A DNA stretch of 64,000 nt. It comes from Trueperella bialowiezensis (GTDB taxonomy: Bacteria > Actinomycetota > Actinomycetes > Actinomycetales > Actinomycetaceae). Every line of letters begins with the position of its first letter. The stretch's first letter is position 1. Below, in pieces: positions 1-8,575 of the stretch. The translations under genes were made by a program, and so were the position numbers. The notes beneath the pieces are model-generated. The model did no database searches, had not been told where the DNA came from, and was given only the letters and a program-made list of their open reading frames with translations. Location of the stretch: NCBI RefSeq assembly GCF_900637955.1, contig NZ_LR134476.1, forward strand, positions 1,798,001-1,862,000. The letters run 5' to 3'.

Positions 1-1
1 G

Positions 2-373
2 CCAGACGTTGCTGACAAGGGAATCTCCGTGGTCTCGGGTGGCACGGACGTGCACCTGGTACTCGTGGACCTGCGCAATGCCGAGATGAACGGCCAGGAA
101 GGCGAGGATCTGCTGGAGAAGGTCGGAATCACGATCAACCGTAATTCGGTGCCGTTCGATCCGCGGCCTGCCTCCGTGTCCTCGGGCCTGCGCATTGGCA
201 CCCCGGCTCTTGCTACCCGCGGTTTCGGCGCGGAGCAGTTCCGCGAAGTGGCCGACGTGATCGCGCAGGCGCTTCGCGATGGCGACCAGGCTGATATTGC
301 CGGGTTGCGCGCCCGCACGGCTAAGCTCGCCGCGGATTTCCCGCTCTACGAAGGGCTGGATCAGCTCGCATGA
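2..373 (+). CDS. glyA: Serine hydroxymethyltransferase, C-terminal part (5' truncated by window)
   Basis: The reading frame is open from base 2, so the gene begins before the window and only about the last 123 residues are seen. Serine hydroxymethyltransferase is a cytosolic PLP enzyme that interconverts serine and glycine and loads tetrahydrofolate with a one-carbon unit. The visible part is the small C-terminal domain, with family motifs [17 protein letters not shown] and [14 protein letters not shown]; the PLP lysine lies outside the window. The stop overlaps the folD start (ATGA), so the two folate genes are translationally coupled. The family match is clear from the conserved blocks. Confidence 0.95.
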   Translation, partial: PDVADKGISVVSGGTDVHLVLVDLRNAEMNGQEGEDLLEKVGITINRNSVPFDPRPASVSSGLRIGTPALATRGFGAEQFREVADVIAQALRDGDQADIAGLRARTAKLAADFPLYEGLDQLA

Positions 374-1251
374 TCGTCATGGACGGCAAGGCCACGGCGG
401 CCGCGATTAAAGCCGAAGTGGGCGAGCGTGTTGCCGAGCTGCGCGAGCGGGGTATCGTGCCCGGCTTGGGGACGATCCTCGTCGGCGACGACCGCCCGTC
501 CCGGGTCTACGTGGATGCCAAACACCGTGACTGTGCCGACGTCGGTATCCGCTCGCTACGTATCGAACTGCCCGCGGACGCATCGACCGCCGACGTGCTT
601 GCGGCCGTCGAACACTTTAATGAAGCGCCGTCGGTCACCGGTTTCATCGTGCAGCTTCCACTGCCGAAGCAGTGCGACACGGATGCGATCGTGGAGGCGA
701 TCTTGCCGGAAAAGGACGTGGATGGTTTGCACCCGGTCAACGTCGGTCGCCTCGCCGGCACCTCGACAGGCGAGCTGCCGGCTCCGATTGCGTGCACTCC
801 GCGCGGGATTGTGGAACTCGGCCAGCGCCACGGCGTGGACTGGGACGGCGCCGTCGTGTGCGTCGTCGGCCAAGGGAAAACCGCCGGCCGCCCGCTTTCG
901 CTCCTGCTCACACACGAAAAGATCAACGCCACCGTCATCTCCTGCCATATCGGCACCCGCGATCTGGCCGCACACACCCGCCAAGCCGATATTGTGGTTG
1001 CTGCCGCCGGGTCGCCGCGGCTGATAAAACCTGACATGATCAAGCCGGGAGCCGCGGTGTTCGACGTCGGTGTCAGCCGCGAAGTCGGCGCGGACGGCAA
1101 GTCGAAGCTCGTGGGTGATATCGACCTGGCTGTCCGCGAGGTGGCGGGCTACTTTTCTCCAAATCCTGGGGGAGTGGGCCCGATGACCCGCGCGATGCTC
1201 TTGGTCAACGTGGTTGAGGTGGCCGAACGCCTCGACTTGGCCTACACGTAA
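370..1251 (+). CDS. folD: Bifunctional methylenetetrahydrofolate dehydrogenase / methenyltetrahydrofolate cyclohydrolase
   Basis: FolD oxidises 5,10-methylene-THF with NADP and hydrolyses the methenyl product to 10-formyl-THF in the cytosol. At 293 residues it has the usual length. The catalytic YxxxK motif is Tyr47-Lys51 (YVDAK). The VQLPLP block, the DVDGLHPVN block and the C-terminal NPGGVGPMT signature are present. The dinucleotide site reads [11 protein letters not shown], a little divergent from the common GRSxIVGxP. The ATG overlaps the glyA stop by four bases, which fixes the start and matches the function: GlyA makes the methylene-THF that FolD consumes. An ATG three codons further in is possible but less well placed. 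Confidence 0.96.
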   Translation: MIVMDGKATAAAIKAEVGERVAELRERGIVPGLGTILVGDDRPSRVYVDAKHRDCADVGIRSLRIELPADASTADVLAAVEHFNEAPSVTGFIVQLPLPKQCDTDAIVEAILPEKDVDGLHPVNVGRLAGTSTGELPAPIACTPRGIVELGQRHGVDWDGAVVCVVGQGKTAGRPLSLLLTHEKINATVISCHIGTRDLAAHTRQADIVVAAAGSPRLIKPDMIKPGAAVFDVGVSREVGADGKSKLVGDIDLAVREVAGYFSPNPGGVGPMTRAMLLVNVVEVAERLDLAYT

Positions 1252-1268
1252 CTGAAAGAGGAGAGTCT

Positions 1269-2075
1269 GTGCTGGTAGCAACTGTCAACGTCAACGGGAT
1301 CCGCGCCGCGGTGCGCAAAGGGATGCGCGACTGGGTAGAGGAAACGGGAGCCGACGTCATCCTCCTGCAGGAGGTGCGCGCCCCGGAAGACCTCGTGGCA
1401 GACATCGTGGGCGAGGACTACACGCTCATCCAGCGGGCTTCTACGCTTAAAGGGCGGGCGGGCGTCGCCATCGCCGTTCGCAAGGGACTCGAGGTCACCA
1501 GTGCGGTGATCGGGATCGGCGAAAATGAGCCGGACGTGGATACCGGCAGGTGGGTCGAGGCCACAATTCCCGAGCTGGGCACCACCTTTGTTTCTGCCTA
1601 CTTGCATTCTGGGGTGGCGGATAATCCGGAGAAAATGGCGGCCAAGTACGCGCATCTGGACCGCGTGGAGGCCCGGCTTGGCGAGTTACTGGCTGAGCGG
1701 AGCGCCGACGTGCCGCACGCGCTGGTAGGCGGGGATTTCAACATCGTTCACACCGAACGCGACATCAAGAACTGGAAGCCGAACTACAACAAGACTTCCG
1801 GCGTGCTCCAACCCGAAATCGACTATTTGGACCGCTGGTTTGCCGGGCAGTGGGTGGATACACACCGTCAGCTTTCGGGCGAGGCGCAAGGCCCGTACAC
1901 GTGGTGGTCGCAGCGCGGCAAGGCTTTCGATAACGACGCCGGGTGGCGGATCGACTATCAGATGACGACGCCGGAGCTCGCCGAGCGTGCCGTATCCGCG
2001 CGTGTTGACCGGGCGCCAAGCTATGCGGAGCGCTGGTCTGACCACGCCCCGCTGGTCATGCGCTACGACGTTTAG
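1269..2075 (+). CDS. xth: Exodeoxyribonuclease III (AP endonuclease family)
   Basis: This 268-residue Mg-dependent exonuclease/AP endonuclease acts in base-excision repair, cutting abasic sites and trimming blocked 3' ends. The family signatures are in order: NVNGIRAA at residues 7-14 (metal-site Asn), LLQEVRAP with catalytic Glu35, GGDFNIVHTERD in the middle (Asp-x-Asn) and a C-terminal SDHAPLV with the catalytic His. The start is GTG, preceded by a GAAAGAGGAGAG purine run that serves as ribosome-binding site. It lies 17 bases after folD and may share its transcript. All catalytic residues seem intact. Confidence 0.95.
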   Translation: MLVATVNVNGIRAAVRKGMRDWVEETGADVILLQEVRAPEDLVADIVGEDYTLIQRASTLKGRAGVAIAVRKGLEVTSAVIGIGENEPDVDTGRWVEATIPELGTTFVSAYLHSGVADNPEKMAAKYAHLDRVEARLGELLAERSADVPHALVGGDFNIVHTERDIKNWKPNYNKTSGVLQPEIDYLDRWFAGQWVDTHRQLSGEAQGPYTWWSQRGKAFDNDAGWRIDYQMTTPELAERAVSARVDRAPSYAERWSDHAPLVMRYDV

Positions 2076-2083
2076 GCAGGAGG

Positions 2084-3361
2084 GTGAGCGTGCGATACGA
2101 AATAACGACCACGGATAAGCCGCCCGCGATCGTGGCCGCAGGTACGAGGATCGCTGGTTGGGTGATGAACCTGCGTATTGTGCGCGCGTTTCAACGCTAC
2201 GGGCAGGCCCGCGGTCCGCAACTATCGGGCGGGATCGCCTATTCGGCACTGTTTGCGCTGGCCAGTACGCTTACGTTGCTACTGACCGCATTTTCGTACA
2301 CGTTGGGTGGTAACGACGAGCTGCGGGAAAACCTTTTCGCCGCAATCGATTCTGCGCTGCCGGGCGTGTTGAAAATGAACGGCCCAGATAGTGAAGGAAT
2401 TGTTGAACCCGAGGTCCTCATTATTGACGATCCGCTGAACCCTGCCACTGTGATCAGCTCGATTGTGCTCATCTGGTCGGCCATCGGATTAATGACGGGT
2501 ATCCGCAATTCCGTGCTGTCCATGTTTGGGCTCGCCCGCGTGACGCGTAATCCGGTGCTTGCTAAACTCGCAGATTTCAGCGGCTTCATCGTCATTAGCG
2601 CGTCGGTACTCGTGACCACGGCTGCTGCCATGGCCGCGCGGTTCTTCGCCGAACCGATTCTGGAATTCCTTCATTTCACGGCGGGTGCTTCCTCGTTCTT
2701 ATTGAGCGCCACGACCTTCGTGATCTCTTTTGTTGTTGACGCGGCCGTGGTCATGTTCCTCATCCGAGTGATGGCAGGCGTGCGCGCGCCGCTCAAAGAT
2801 CTCGTCATCGGCGCAATGGTGGGCGCACTTGGGTCGGCCGCGTTGCGTTACCTGGGAACGTCGGTGGTTGGCTCGGCATCGAACAATGCGATCATGGCAG
2901 GTCTGGCAACTGCCGGAACGCTCCTCCTGCTGGTCAACTTCCTGGCCCGCCTGTTGCTCATTTCCGCCTGTGTGACGGCCAATCCGCCAGCTCCGGGGGA
3001 GCCGACCCCGAGCCAGATCGAACACCTGGAAGAAACCCCGAACTACGTGACCGAATCCGATCCGCGCACCAAACAGTGGAACTACGATCCCATTTCGGGC
3101 GTCATCGCTCCCGATCCGCCGGAGTCCGAACCCGAACCTGTACCGGAGTGGACCGGCTGGAAAGCGCGCCGAGCACGCGCGAAAGTGGACAAGGCTCGCC
3201 AGGCCGCCGAGGTGGCCACCCAAGAGCTGGCCGTGGCCGAGCAGAACTACCGCGACGGCGCATGGGCAGCCTTCCACACCAACACTCGGCGCACCACAAA
3301 CCGCAAACTCGCCAAGGTTGAACCAGGCGACGTGACAGCGATCAAGGAGGACCGCTCATGA
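2084..3361 (+). CDS. YihY/BrkB family inner-membrane protein
   Basis: This 425-residue integral membrane protein belongs to the YihY/virulence-factor-BrkB family, whose transport role is still poorly defined. The N-terminal part carries the family start (QRYGQARGPQLSGGIAYSALFALAS), followed by about six hydrophobic segments to roughly residue 300. The last 120 residues are a charged, Glu/Arg/Ala-rich cytoplasmic tail with coiled-coil character. That tail is longer than in short homologues and common in actinobacteria. The GTG start at 2084 follows an AGGAGGG site eight bases after xth, and the stop overlaps the next gene by four bases. Family assignment is good; function is not established. 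Confidence 0.88.
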   Translation: MSVRYEITTTDKPPAIVAAGTRIAGWVMNLRIVRAFQRYGQARGPQLSGGIAYSALFALASTLTLLLTAFSYTLGGNDELRENLFAAIDSALPGVLKMNGPDSEGIVEPEVLIIDDPLNPATVISSIVLIWSAIGLMTGIRNSVLSMFGLARVTRNPVLAKLADFSGFIVISASVLVTTAAAMAARFFAEPILEFLHFTAGASSFLLSATTFVISFVVDAAVVMFLIRVMAGVRAPLKDLVIGAMVGALGSAALRYLGTSVVGSASNNAIMAGLATAGTLLLLVNFLARLLLISACVTANPPAPGEPTPSQIEHLEETPNYVTESDPRTKQWNYDPISGVIAPDPPESEPEPVPEWTGWKARRARAKVDKARQAAEVATQELAVAEQNYRDGAWAAFHTNTRRTTNRKLAKVEPGDVTAIKEDRS

Positions 3362-4434
3362 TCCACGCAATCATCCCAGCAGGTGGGGCTGGCACTCGCC
3401 TGTGGCCGCTTTCGCGCCAAGACCATCCCAAGTTCCTCACTGATCTCACGGGCGCTGGCCGTACGCTCATCCAGCAAACCGTGGACCGGCTCACCCTGAT
3501 CAGCACCGACATCACCGTGGTCACGGGGGCGGGCCACAAGCAGGCGGTGGCTATGCAGCTGCCAGAAATCGCGCAGCACAACATTATTGCTGAGCCTTCA
3601 CCGCGCGATTCGATGGCGGCTATCGCGCTCGCAGTGGCAGTGATTTCTCAGCGGCACGGCGACGTCGTCGTCGGCTCGTTCGCAGCTGACCACCTGATTC
3701 GTGACGAGGCGGCGTTTCACGCGGCCGTACGTGATGCACAGACGGCCGCCGAGCTCGGCTACCTGGTGACGATCGGGATCACCCCTGACCATCCGGCCAC
3801 GGGCTTTGGCTACATCTGGGAAGGCGAGCCGATCGACGGCACGCAGCGCGCCCGTGCCGTCAGGCAGTTTGTGGAAAAGCCCGATGCCTCGACGGCCCAG
3901 CGCTATCTGGACACGGGTCAGTATCGGTGGAATGCTGGCATGTTCGTCGCCAAAGCGAGCGTGCTCCTGGGCGCACTTGAACGATTCGAACCGGAACTCC
4001 ACCACGGAGTCATGGAGATCGCCCGCGCCTACGACACGGACGAGCGTGCGGAGGTTCTTGAACGCGTGTGGCCTACCTTGAAGAAGATCGCCATCGACCA
4101 CGCGATCGCCGAACCGTTAGCCGACGACGGCGGAGTAGCCGTAGTCCCAGCTGAGATGGGATGGTCCGACGTCGGCGACTTCGCCTCACTCTTTGAGGTG
4201 ACGGGCGGTGACGTGCTCACGGCCCCGGGTGGGACCAGCCAACCGGTGATCCCCGTCGACTCTGCGGGCAGCCTTATCGTGACGCACTCCAAACCGATCG
4301 CCATCGTCGGAGTGCCGGGTGTCGTCGTCGTTGAAACAGAAGATGCGATTCTCGTCACCACCCGCGATAAAGCGCAAGGTGTCAAGGATGCTGTCTCCCA
4401 GTTACCGCAACTGGGATTACATCACCTGAGATGA
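3358..4434 (+). CDS. Mannose-1-phosphate guanylyltransferase
   Basis: This 358-residue nucleotidyltransferase converts GTP and mannose-1-phosphate into GDP-mannose for cell-surface glycans and lipoglycans. The N-terminal signature PAGGAGTRLWPLSR and the following HPK form the nucleotide-binding loop. FVEKP and the RWNAGMF block sit at the expected places for sugar binding. It lacks the C-terminal isomerase half found in fused ManC/AlgA proteins, so it is the short monofunctional type. The start ATG overlaps the BrkB stop. A phosphohexomutase that could supply the substrate is encoded at 12429-14120, separated by the nucleoside operon. Confidence 0.92.
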   Translation: MIHAIIPAGGAGTRLWPLSRQDHPKFLTDLTGAGRTLIQQTVDRLTLISTDITVVTGAGHKQAVAMQLPEIAQHNIIAEPSPRDSMAAIALAVAVISQRHGDVVVGSFAADHLIRDEAAFHAAVRDAQTAAELGYLVTIGITPDHPATGFGYIWEGEPIDGTQRARAVRQFVEKPDASTAQRYLDTGQYRWNAGMFVAKASVLLGALERFEPELHHGVMEIARAYDTDERAEVLERVWPTLKKIAIDHAIAEPLADDGGVAVVPAEMGWSDVGDFASLFEVTGGDVLTAPGGTSQPVIPVDSAGSLIVTHSKPIAIVGVPGVVVVETEDAILVTTRDKAQGVKDAVSQLPQLGLHHLR

Positions 4435-4438
4435 GATC

Positions 4439-4467
4439 GTGAAAAAATAAAACATCTGCGATAGTGT
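4439..4467 (+). promoter_or_regulatory. Candidate promoter of the nucleoside uptake operon
   Basis: GTGAAA (4439-4444) and TAGTGT (4462-4467) are separated by exactly 17 bases. The expected transcription start near 4474 coincides with the first base of the long stem predicted in the leader, which supports this placement. Each hexamer matches the sigma-70-type consensus at four of six positions. Confidence 0.45.
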
Positions 4468-4473
4468 AGGCAC

Positions 4474-4563
4474 GCTGGCGGGCACATTCCACAATGGAAT
4501 CATTACAGGCAAATGCTGTGAGGCACCCGCTAAGCTTGGTGGAGCTCACTGCACGGGCAGTGA
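4474..4563 (+). promoter_or_regulatory. Structured 5' leader (three-way junction plus a hairpin before the RBS)
   Basis: Four helices can be drawn by eye. P1 pairs 4474-4482 with 4526-4535 (GCTGGCGGG with CCCGCTAAGC, one bulge and one wobble). Inside it lie P2, ATTCCA(4486-4491)/TGGAAT(4495-4500), and P3, ACAG-C/GCTGT (4505-4519, one bulge). P4 is the perfect 7-bp TCACTGC(4546-4552)/GCAGTGA(4557-4563), just before the GAAGGGG ribosome-binding site of the lipoprotein gene. A compact junction followed by a hairpin near the RBS resembles a cis-acting regulatory RNA. The short loops do not fit the purine riboswitch. No known class was recognised, so the function is inferred. Confidence 0.45.
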
Positions 4564-4590
4564 CCGTGAGGTTTACGAAGGGGTAATCAC

Positions 4591-5664
4591 GTGAATAAAT
4601 TCAAGAAGCTGGCCGCACTGGCAGCAGCTGGCGCTCTCGCACTGAGCGCGTGCTCCGGCGGCACGAAGGAAGACGGCGCATCCGACTACAAGGCATGCAT
4701 CGTCTCCGACGCTGGCGGCTGGGACGACCGCTCGTTCAACGAGTCCGCATACAACGGGCTCATGGCAGCAAAAGAAGAGCTCGGCATTGCCACGGGCACG
4801 GCAGAATCGCAGTCGGATGCCGACTTCGCGCCGAACGTTGAAGCGATGGTTGCCGACGGCTGTAACATGATCATCGGCGTCGGCTACCTCCTGGAGCAAC
4901 CGCTCGAAGATGCGGCTAGGGCGAACCCGGATCTGCACTTCGGTCTGGTTGATTCGGCGTTCACCGATGCTGACAACCAGCCAGTGACCATTGATAATGC
5001 GCGTCCGCTCGTGTTCAACACGGCAGAGGCAGCCTTCCTGGCCGGCTACCTCGCTGCGGGAATGAGCAAGACTGGCACGGTGGCCACGTTCGGCGGCATG
5101 CAGATTCCGTCCGTGTCGATCTTCATGGACGGCTTTGTCGACGGCGTCAAGCACTACAACGAGACCAAGGGCACGGACGTCAAGGTGCTCGGCTGGGACA
5201 AGGACAAGCAGGTTGGCGCGTTCACGAATTCCTTCGACGATCAGACGCTCGGCAAGCAGCAGGCACAGCAGTTCCTCGATCAGGGTGCTGACGTGATCAT
5301 GCCGGTTGCTGGCCCGGTTGGTCTTGGCGCGGCAGCAGCGATCCAAGAAACCGGCAACGCCTACTTCATCGGTGTTGACTCCGATTGGCACGAGACGGCT
5401 CCGGACTACGCCGATCTGATTTTGACCTCGGTCATGAAGGAAATCTCGGCCGCGGTCCAAGACACGGTCAAGGCCGGTGCAGAGGGCAACTTCTCGCCCG
5501 AATCCTACATTGGCACGCTCGAGAACGGTGGCGTGGGCTTGGCTCCCTACCACGAGCTTGACAGCCAGGTTCCGGACGAGCTGAAGGCTGAAATCGATGA
5601 CCTCACCGAGAAGATCAAGTCCGGTGAGATCAAGGTAGAATCGCCGAACTCGCCGTCGGCATAG
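4591..5664 (+). CDS. BMP-family nucleoside-binding lipoprotein
   Basis: This 357-residue protein is the substrate-binding lipoprotein of an ABC importer, anchored outside the membrane. It has a lipoprotein signal peptide with lipobox ALSAC, acylated Cys21, after a KKLAALAAAGALAL hydrophobic stretch. The mature part is a basic-membrane-protein (PnrA/BmpA-like) periplasmic-binding fold with typical GGWDDRSFN, GVGYL and GVDSDW blocks. Members of this family bind purine or pyrimidine nucleosides. The neighbouring cdd, deoA and deoC genes, which degrade nucleosides, support that substrate here. GAAGGGG lies before the GTG start. The gene is the first of the operon and sits behind a structured leader. 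Confidence 0.92.
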   Translation: MNKFKKLAALAAAGALALSACSGGTKEDGASDYKACIVSDAGGWDDRSFNESAYNGLMAAKEELGIATGTAESQSDADFAPNVEAMVADGCNMIIGVGYLLEQPLEDAARANPDLHFGLVDSAFTDADNQPVTIDNARPLVFNTAEAAFLAGYLAAGMSKTGTVATFGGMQIPSVSIFMDGFVDGVKHYNETKGTDVKVLGWDKDKQVGAFTNSFDDQTLGKQQAQQFLDQGADVIMPVAGPVGLGAAAAIQETGNAYFIGVDSDWHETAPDYADLILTSVMKEISAAVQDTVKAGAEGNFSPESYIGTLENGGVGLAPYHELDSQVPDELKAEIDDLTEKIKSGEIKVESPNSPSA

Positions 5665-5677
5665 TAGACAGCCATGG

Positions 5678-5707
5678 GGGAGGCTCGCCAATGTGGGCGA
5701 GCCTCCC
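5678..5707 (+). promoter_or_regulatory. Perfect 12-bp stem-loop between binding-protein gene and ATPase gene
   Basis: GGGAGGCTCGCC (5678-5689) pairs perfectly with 5696-5707 across the 6-base loop AATGTG. No T-run follows, so it is not a classical intrinsic terminator. At this place in importer operons such stems often protect the upstream mRNA or cause partial read-through, so more binding protein than ATPase is made; that role is inferred here. Confidence 0.6.
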
Positions 5708-5787
5708 GGTGGCGTTAGGCCTCGTGAGCCGGCAGCTACGCCGCCACAGGATATTCCTGGCGTAACCACACGCGAAAGGTAAAACGA

Positions 5788-7323
5788 GTGAAACTCGAAC
5801 TAAGAGGCATCACAAAAAGATTTGGCTCGCTCGTAGCTAACGATCATATTGACCTCGTTGTTGAGGAAGGGCATATTCATGCCCTGCTAGGTGAAAATGG
5901 TGCTGGCAAGTCCACGCTCATGAACGTCCTGTACGGCTTGTATGATGCCGACGAGGGCGAGATCCTTCTGGATGGGAAACCGGTTTCTTTTTCCGGGCCG
6001 GGCGACGCCGTCGCAGCCGGTATCGGCATGGTTCACCAACATTTCATGCTCATTCCCGTGTTCACCGTGGCAGAGTCGATCGCCCTCGGCTATGAGCCCA
6101 CGAAGGCTGGCGGCCTTATCGACATCGCTAAGGCACGCGAGATCGTACGCGACGTCTCGGCACGCTTCGGTTTTGACCTTGATCCGGATGCGCTCATCGA
6201 AGACCTTCCGGTGGGTGCCCAGCAGCGCGTCGAAATTGTTAAAGCGCTCTCCCGAGACGCGAAAGTTCTTATTTTGGACGAGCCGACTGCCGTGCTCACC
6301 CCGCAAGAAACAGACGACCTCATGGCGATCATGCGCCAACTGGCAGACAACGGCACGTCGATCGTGTTCATCACCCATAAACTGCGCGAAGTGCGCGCCG
6401 TAGCCGATGACATCACAGTTATCCGCCGCGGCAAAGTGGTCGGCCACGCCGATCCGTCCAGCACCGAAGCCGAGCTTGCCACGATGATGGTGGGCAGGCC
6501 AGTCATGATGAAAGTTGATAAGGAACCGGCTCGCGTACGTGGCGAGGGCCTATCGATACGCAACCTGTCCGCATTCAACGACGCCGGAAGCCGCACGCTT
6601 GACGACATCACGTTCGATGTCGCCCAGGGCGAGATCGTGGCCGTGGCCGGCGTGCAGGGCAACGGGCAGACGGAACTCGCCGAAGTCATCATGGGCCTGC
6701 AAGAGCCTGCAGCTGGAGAAATCACGCTCGGTGGCACTGACATCACCGGAGCGAGCGTACGTAAGGCGATCGACGCCGGGATCGGGCTCATCCCCGAAGA
6801 CCGCTCTGCCGACGGCATCATTGCCACGTTCTCCGTAGCAGAAAATCTGATCCTAGATCAGTACCGCTACGAGCCCTTCTCGAAAGGGCCGGCACTGCGC
6901 CCGAAGGCGATCATGGACAACGCACACGAAAAGGTGGCCGAATACGACGTCCGCCTCACCTCCGTCACCGATCCGGTCTCCACTCTGTCCGGTGGCAACC
7001 AGCAAAAGGTCGTCGTCGCCCGCGAACTATCACGAGACCTGCAGCTACTCATTGCGAACCAGCCGACCCGCGGCGTCGACGTCGGCTCAATCGAATTCAT
7101 TCACAAGCGGATCGTTGACGTGCGCGATTCCGGAACGCCGGTGTTGCTCGTCTCCTCGGAACTCGACGAAGTGGTGGCGCTCGCGGACCGGATCGTGGTC
7201 ATGTACCGCGGCCGGGTGAACGGCATCGTGCCGGCAGACACTCCGCGAGGAGCGCTCGGCCTCATGATGGCTGGCGTACCGCAAGATGAAGCGTTGGCAT
7301 CGAAGGAGGTCGTCAATGGCTAA
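5788..7323 (+). CDS. Nucleoside ABC importer, duplicated ATP-binding subunit
   Basis: This 511-residue protein carries two ABC domains in tandem, as in the RbsA/NupA/YufO group. Domain 1 (about residues 1-240) has Walker A GENGAGKST (35-43), signature LPVGAQQRVE and Walker B LILDEPTAVL. Domain 2 has the usual altered Walker A GVQGNGQTEL, signature LSGGNQQKVVVAREL and LLIANQPTRGVD; such degeneration in the second site is normal for the family. It would energise the two permeases that follow. The GTG start at 5788 is preceded by GAAAGG. The end overlaps the first permease by eight bases, indicating coupled translation. Confidence 0.94.
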   Translation: MKLELRGITKRFGSLVANDHIDLVVEEGHIHALLGENGAGKSTLMNVLYGLYDADEGEILLDGKPVSFSGPGDAVAAGIGMVHQHFMLIPVFTVAESIALGYEPTKAGGLIDIAKAREIVRDVSARFGFDLDPDALIEDLPVGAQQRVEIVKALSRDAKVLILDEPTAVLTPQETDDLMAIMRQLADNGTSIVFITHKLREVRAVADDITVIRRGKVVGHADPSSTEAELATMMVGRPVMMKVDKEPARVRGEGLSIRNLSAFNDAGSRTLDDITFDVAQGEIVAVAGVQGNGQTELAEVIMGLQEPAAGEITLGGTDITGASVRKAIDAGIGLIPEDRSADGIIATFSVAENLILDQYRYEPFSKGPALRPKAIMDNAHEKVAEYDVRLTSVTDPVSTLSGGNQQKVVVARELSRDLQLLIANQPTRGVDVGSIEFIHKRIVDVRDSGTPVLLVSSELDEVVALADRIVVMYRGRVNGIVPADTPRGALGLMMAGVPQDEALASKEVVNG

Positions 7324-8575
7324 GCAAGAAAACACCGGCAAAGCCGGGATTGGCACGTGGCTAAAAGGCATGGTCTACACCGGGCTACGCTCAGGTTGGC
7401 TCGTGTCCGTGCTCGCCGTCGTTATCGCCTTCCTTATCGGCGCGGTGCTCATCGCCATGACGGGCGCATCCGTCACGGAAGCGTATTACAACATGTTCCG
7501 CGGGGCGATCTTTAACCCTGACGGGCGCACTTTCGCCTACCAGATCAAGCCGCTGACCGATTCGCTGTTCTATGCGATCCCGCTCATCTTGGGCGGCTTG
7601 GGCTTGGCGTTCGGCTTCCGTGCCGGGCTATTTAACATTGGTGGTGCCGGCCAGCTTATTTTCGGTGCGCTGGCTGCGGCCTGGGTGGGATTCAACTACA
7701 ACATGCCGCCCGTGGTTCACACGCTCGTGGCACTGCTTGCCGGCATTGTTGCCGGCGCCCTATATGCCTCGATTGCGGGCATTTTGAAAGCGCGTACCGG
7801 GGCGAACGAAGTGATCGTGACGATCATGCTCAACTCGATCGCCGGGCTGGCTTTGAGCTACATCCTCTTGCAGCCAGCGTGGCAGGTTCCCGGCACGAAC
7901 TTCCCGAAGACCCCGAACGTTGCAGACAGCGCAGCGCTCACACCGCTCCTTCCGCCGCCGTTTAAGTTGCACGCTGGAATCATCATCGCGATCTTGGCGA
8001 CGATCGTGTTCTGGTGGCTGCTCGAACGGTCCACGTTCGGTTTCGAAGTTCGTGCGGTGGGCGCAAACCCGGATGCGGCACGTACGGCCGGCATTTCGGT
8101 TGGTAAGGTCACTGCGCTGACGATGATCGTCTCTGGTTCCTTCCTCGGCCTTGCCGGGGCTAACGAGGCGCTCGGCACGATCGGCTACGTGTCTGGAAAC
8201 GTGGCCGGCAACGTCGGTTTCGACGCGATCACCGTGGCACTGCTCGGCCGGAACAAGCCGATCGGCACGTTCTTTGCCGGTTTGCTGTTCGGCGCGTTCA
8301 AAGCCGGTGGTTACATCATGCAAAATGCAGGCGTACCCATCGACATGATTCTTATCCTGCAGTCCACCATCGTGTTGCTGATCGCAGCCCCGGCGCTCGT
8401 TCGTTGGCTCTTCCGCCTTCCGGCAGCAAACAACGTGACGCTGCGTCAGTTCGTCACGCTACAAGAGCGCGGCCTCGAGATCACGCCAGCCAACGTGAAG
8501 GCGCTTGCCGAAGAACGCGGTGATGAAGAACCGAAAGTTGACGCCGTGGCCGGCTCCGAAGGAGGCGAACGCTAG
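7316..8575 (+). CDS. Nucleoside ABC importer permease (first)
   Basis: This is a BPD_transp_2 (RbsC-like) permease of about 419 residues with around nine hydrophobic segments. The conserved GLAFGFRAGLFNIGGAGQ block and NEVIVTIMLNSIA lie near the middle. ATG 7316 is preferred to earlier in-frame codons because AAGGAGG lies directly upstream and the overlap with the ATPase stop is then eight bases. It should form a heterodimeric channel with the next gene product. The charged C-terminal tail (AEERGDEEPKVDA) is probably cytosolic. Confidence 0.92.
   Translation: MAKQENTGKAGIGTWLKGMVYTGLRSGWLVSVLAVVIAFLIGAVLIAMTGASVTEAYYNMFRGAIFNPDGRTFAYQIKPLTDSLFYAIPLILGGLGLAFGFRAGLFNIGGAGQLIFGALAAAWVGFNYNMPPVVHTLVALLAGIVAGALYASIAGILKARTGANEVIVTIMLNSIAGLALSYILLQPAWQVPGTNFPKTPNVADSAALTPLLPPPFKLHAGIIIAILATIVFWWLLERSTFGFEVRAVGANPDAARTAGISVGKVTALTMIVSGSFLGLAGANEALGTIGYVSGNVAGNVGFDAITVALLGRNKPIGTFFAGLLFGAFKAGGYIMQNAGVPIDMILILQSTIVLLIAAPALVRWLFRLPAANNVTLRQFVTLQERGLEITPANVKALAEERGDEEPKVDAVAGSEGGER

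Noticed and set aside
4474-4563. Purine riboswitch
   Set aside because: The junction has hairpin loops of three and four bases, not the seven-base loops that dock in purine riboswitches, and the conserved core bases were not found.
4573-5769. Long open frame on the minus strand across the lipoprotein gene
   Set aside because: It mirrors the codon pattern of the well-supported BMP gene on the plus strand, has no domain and no start signals.
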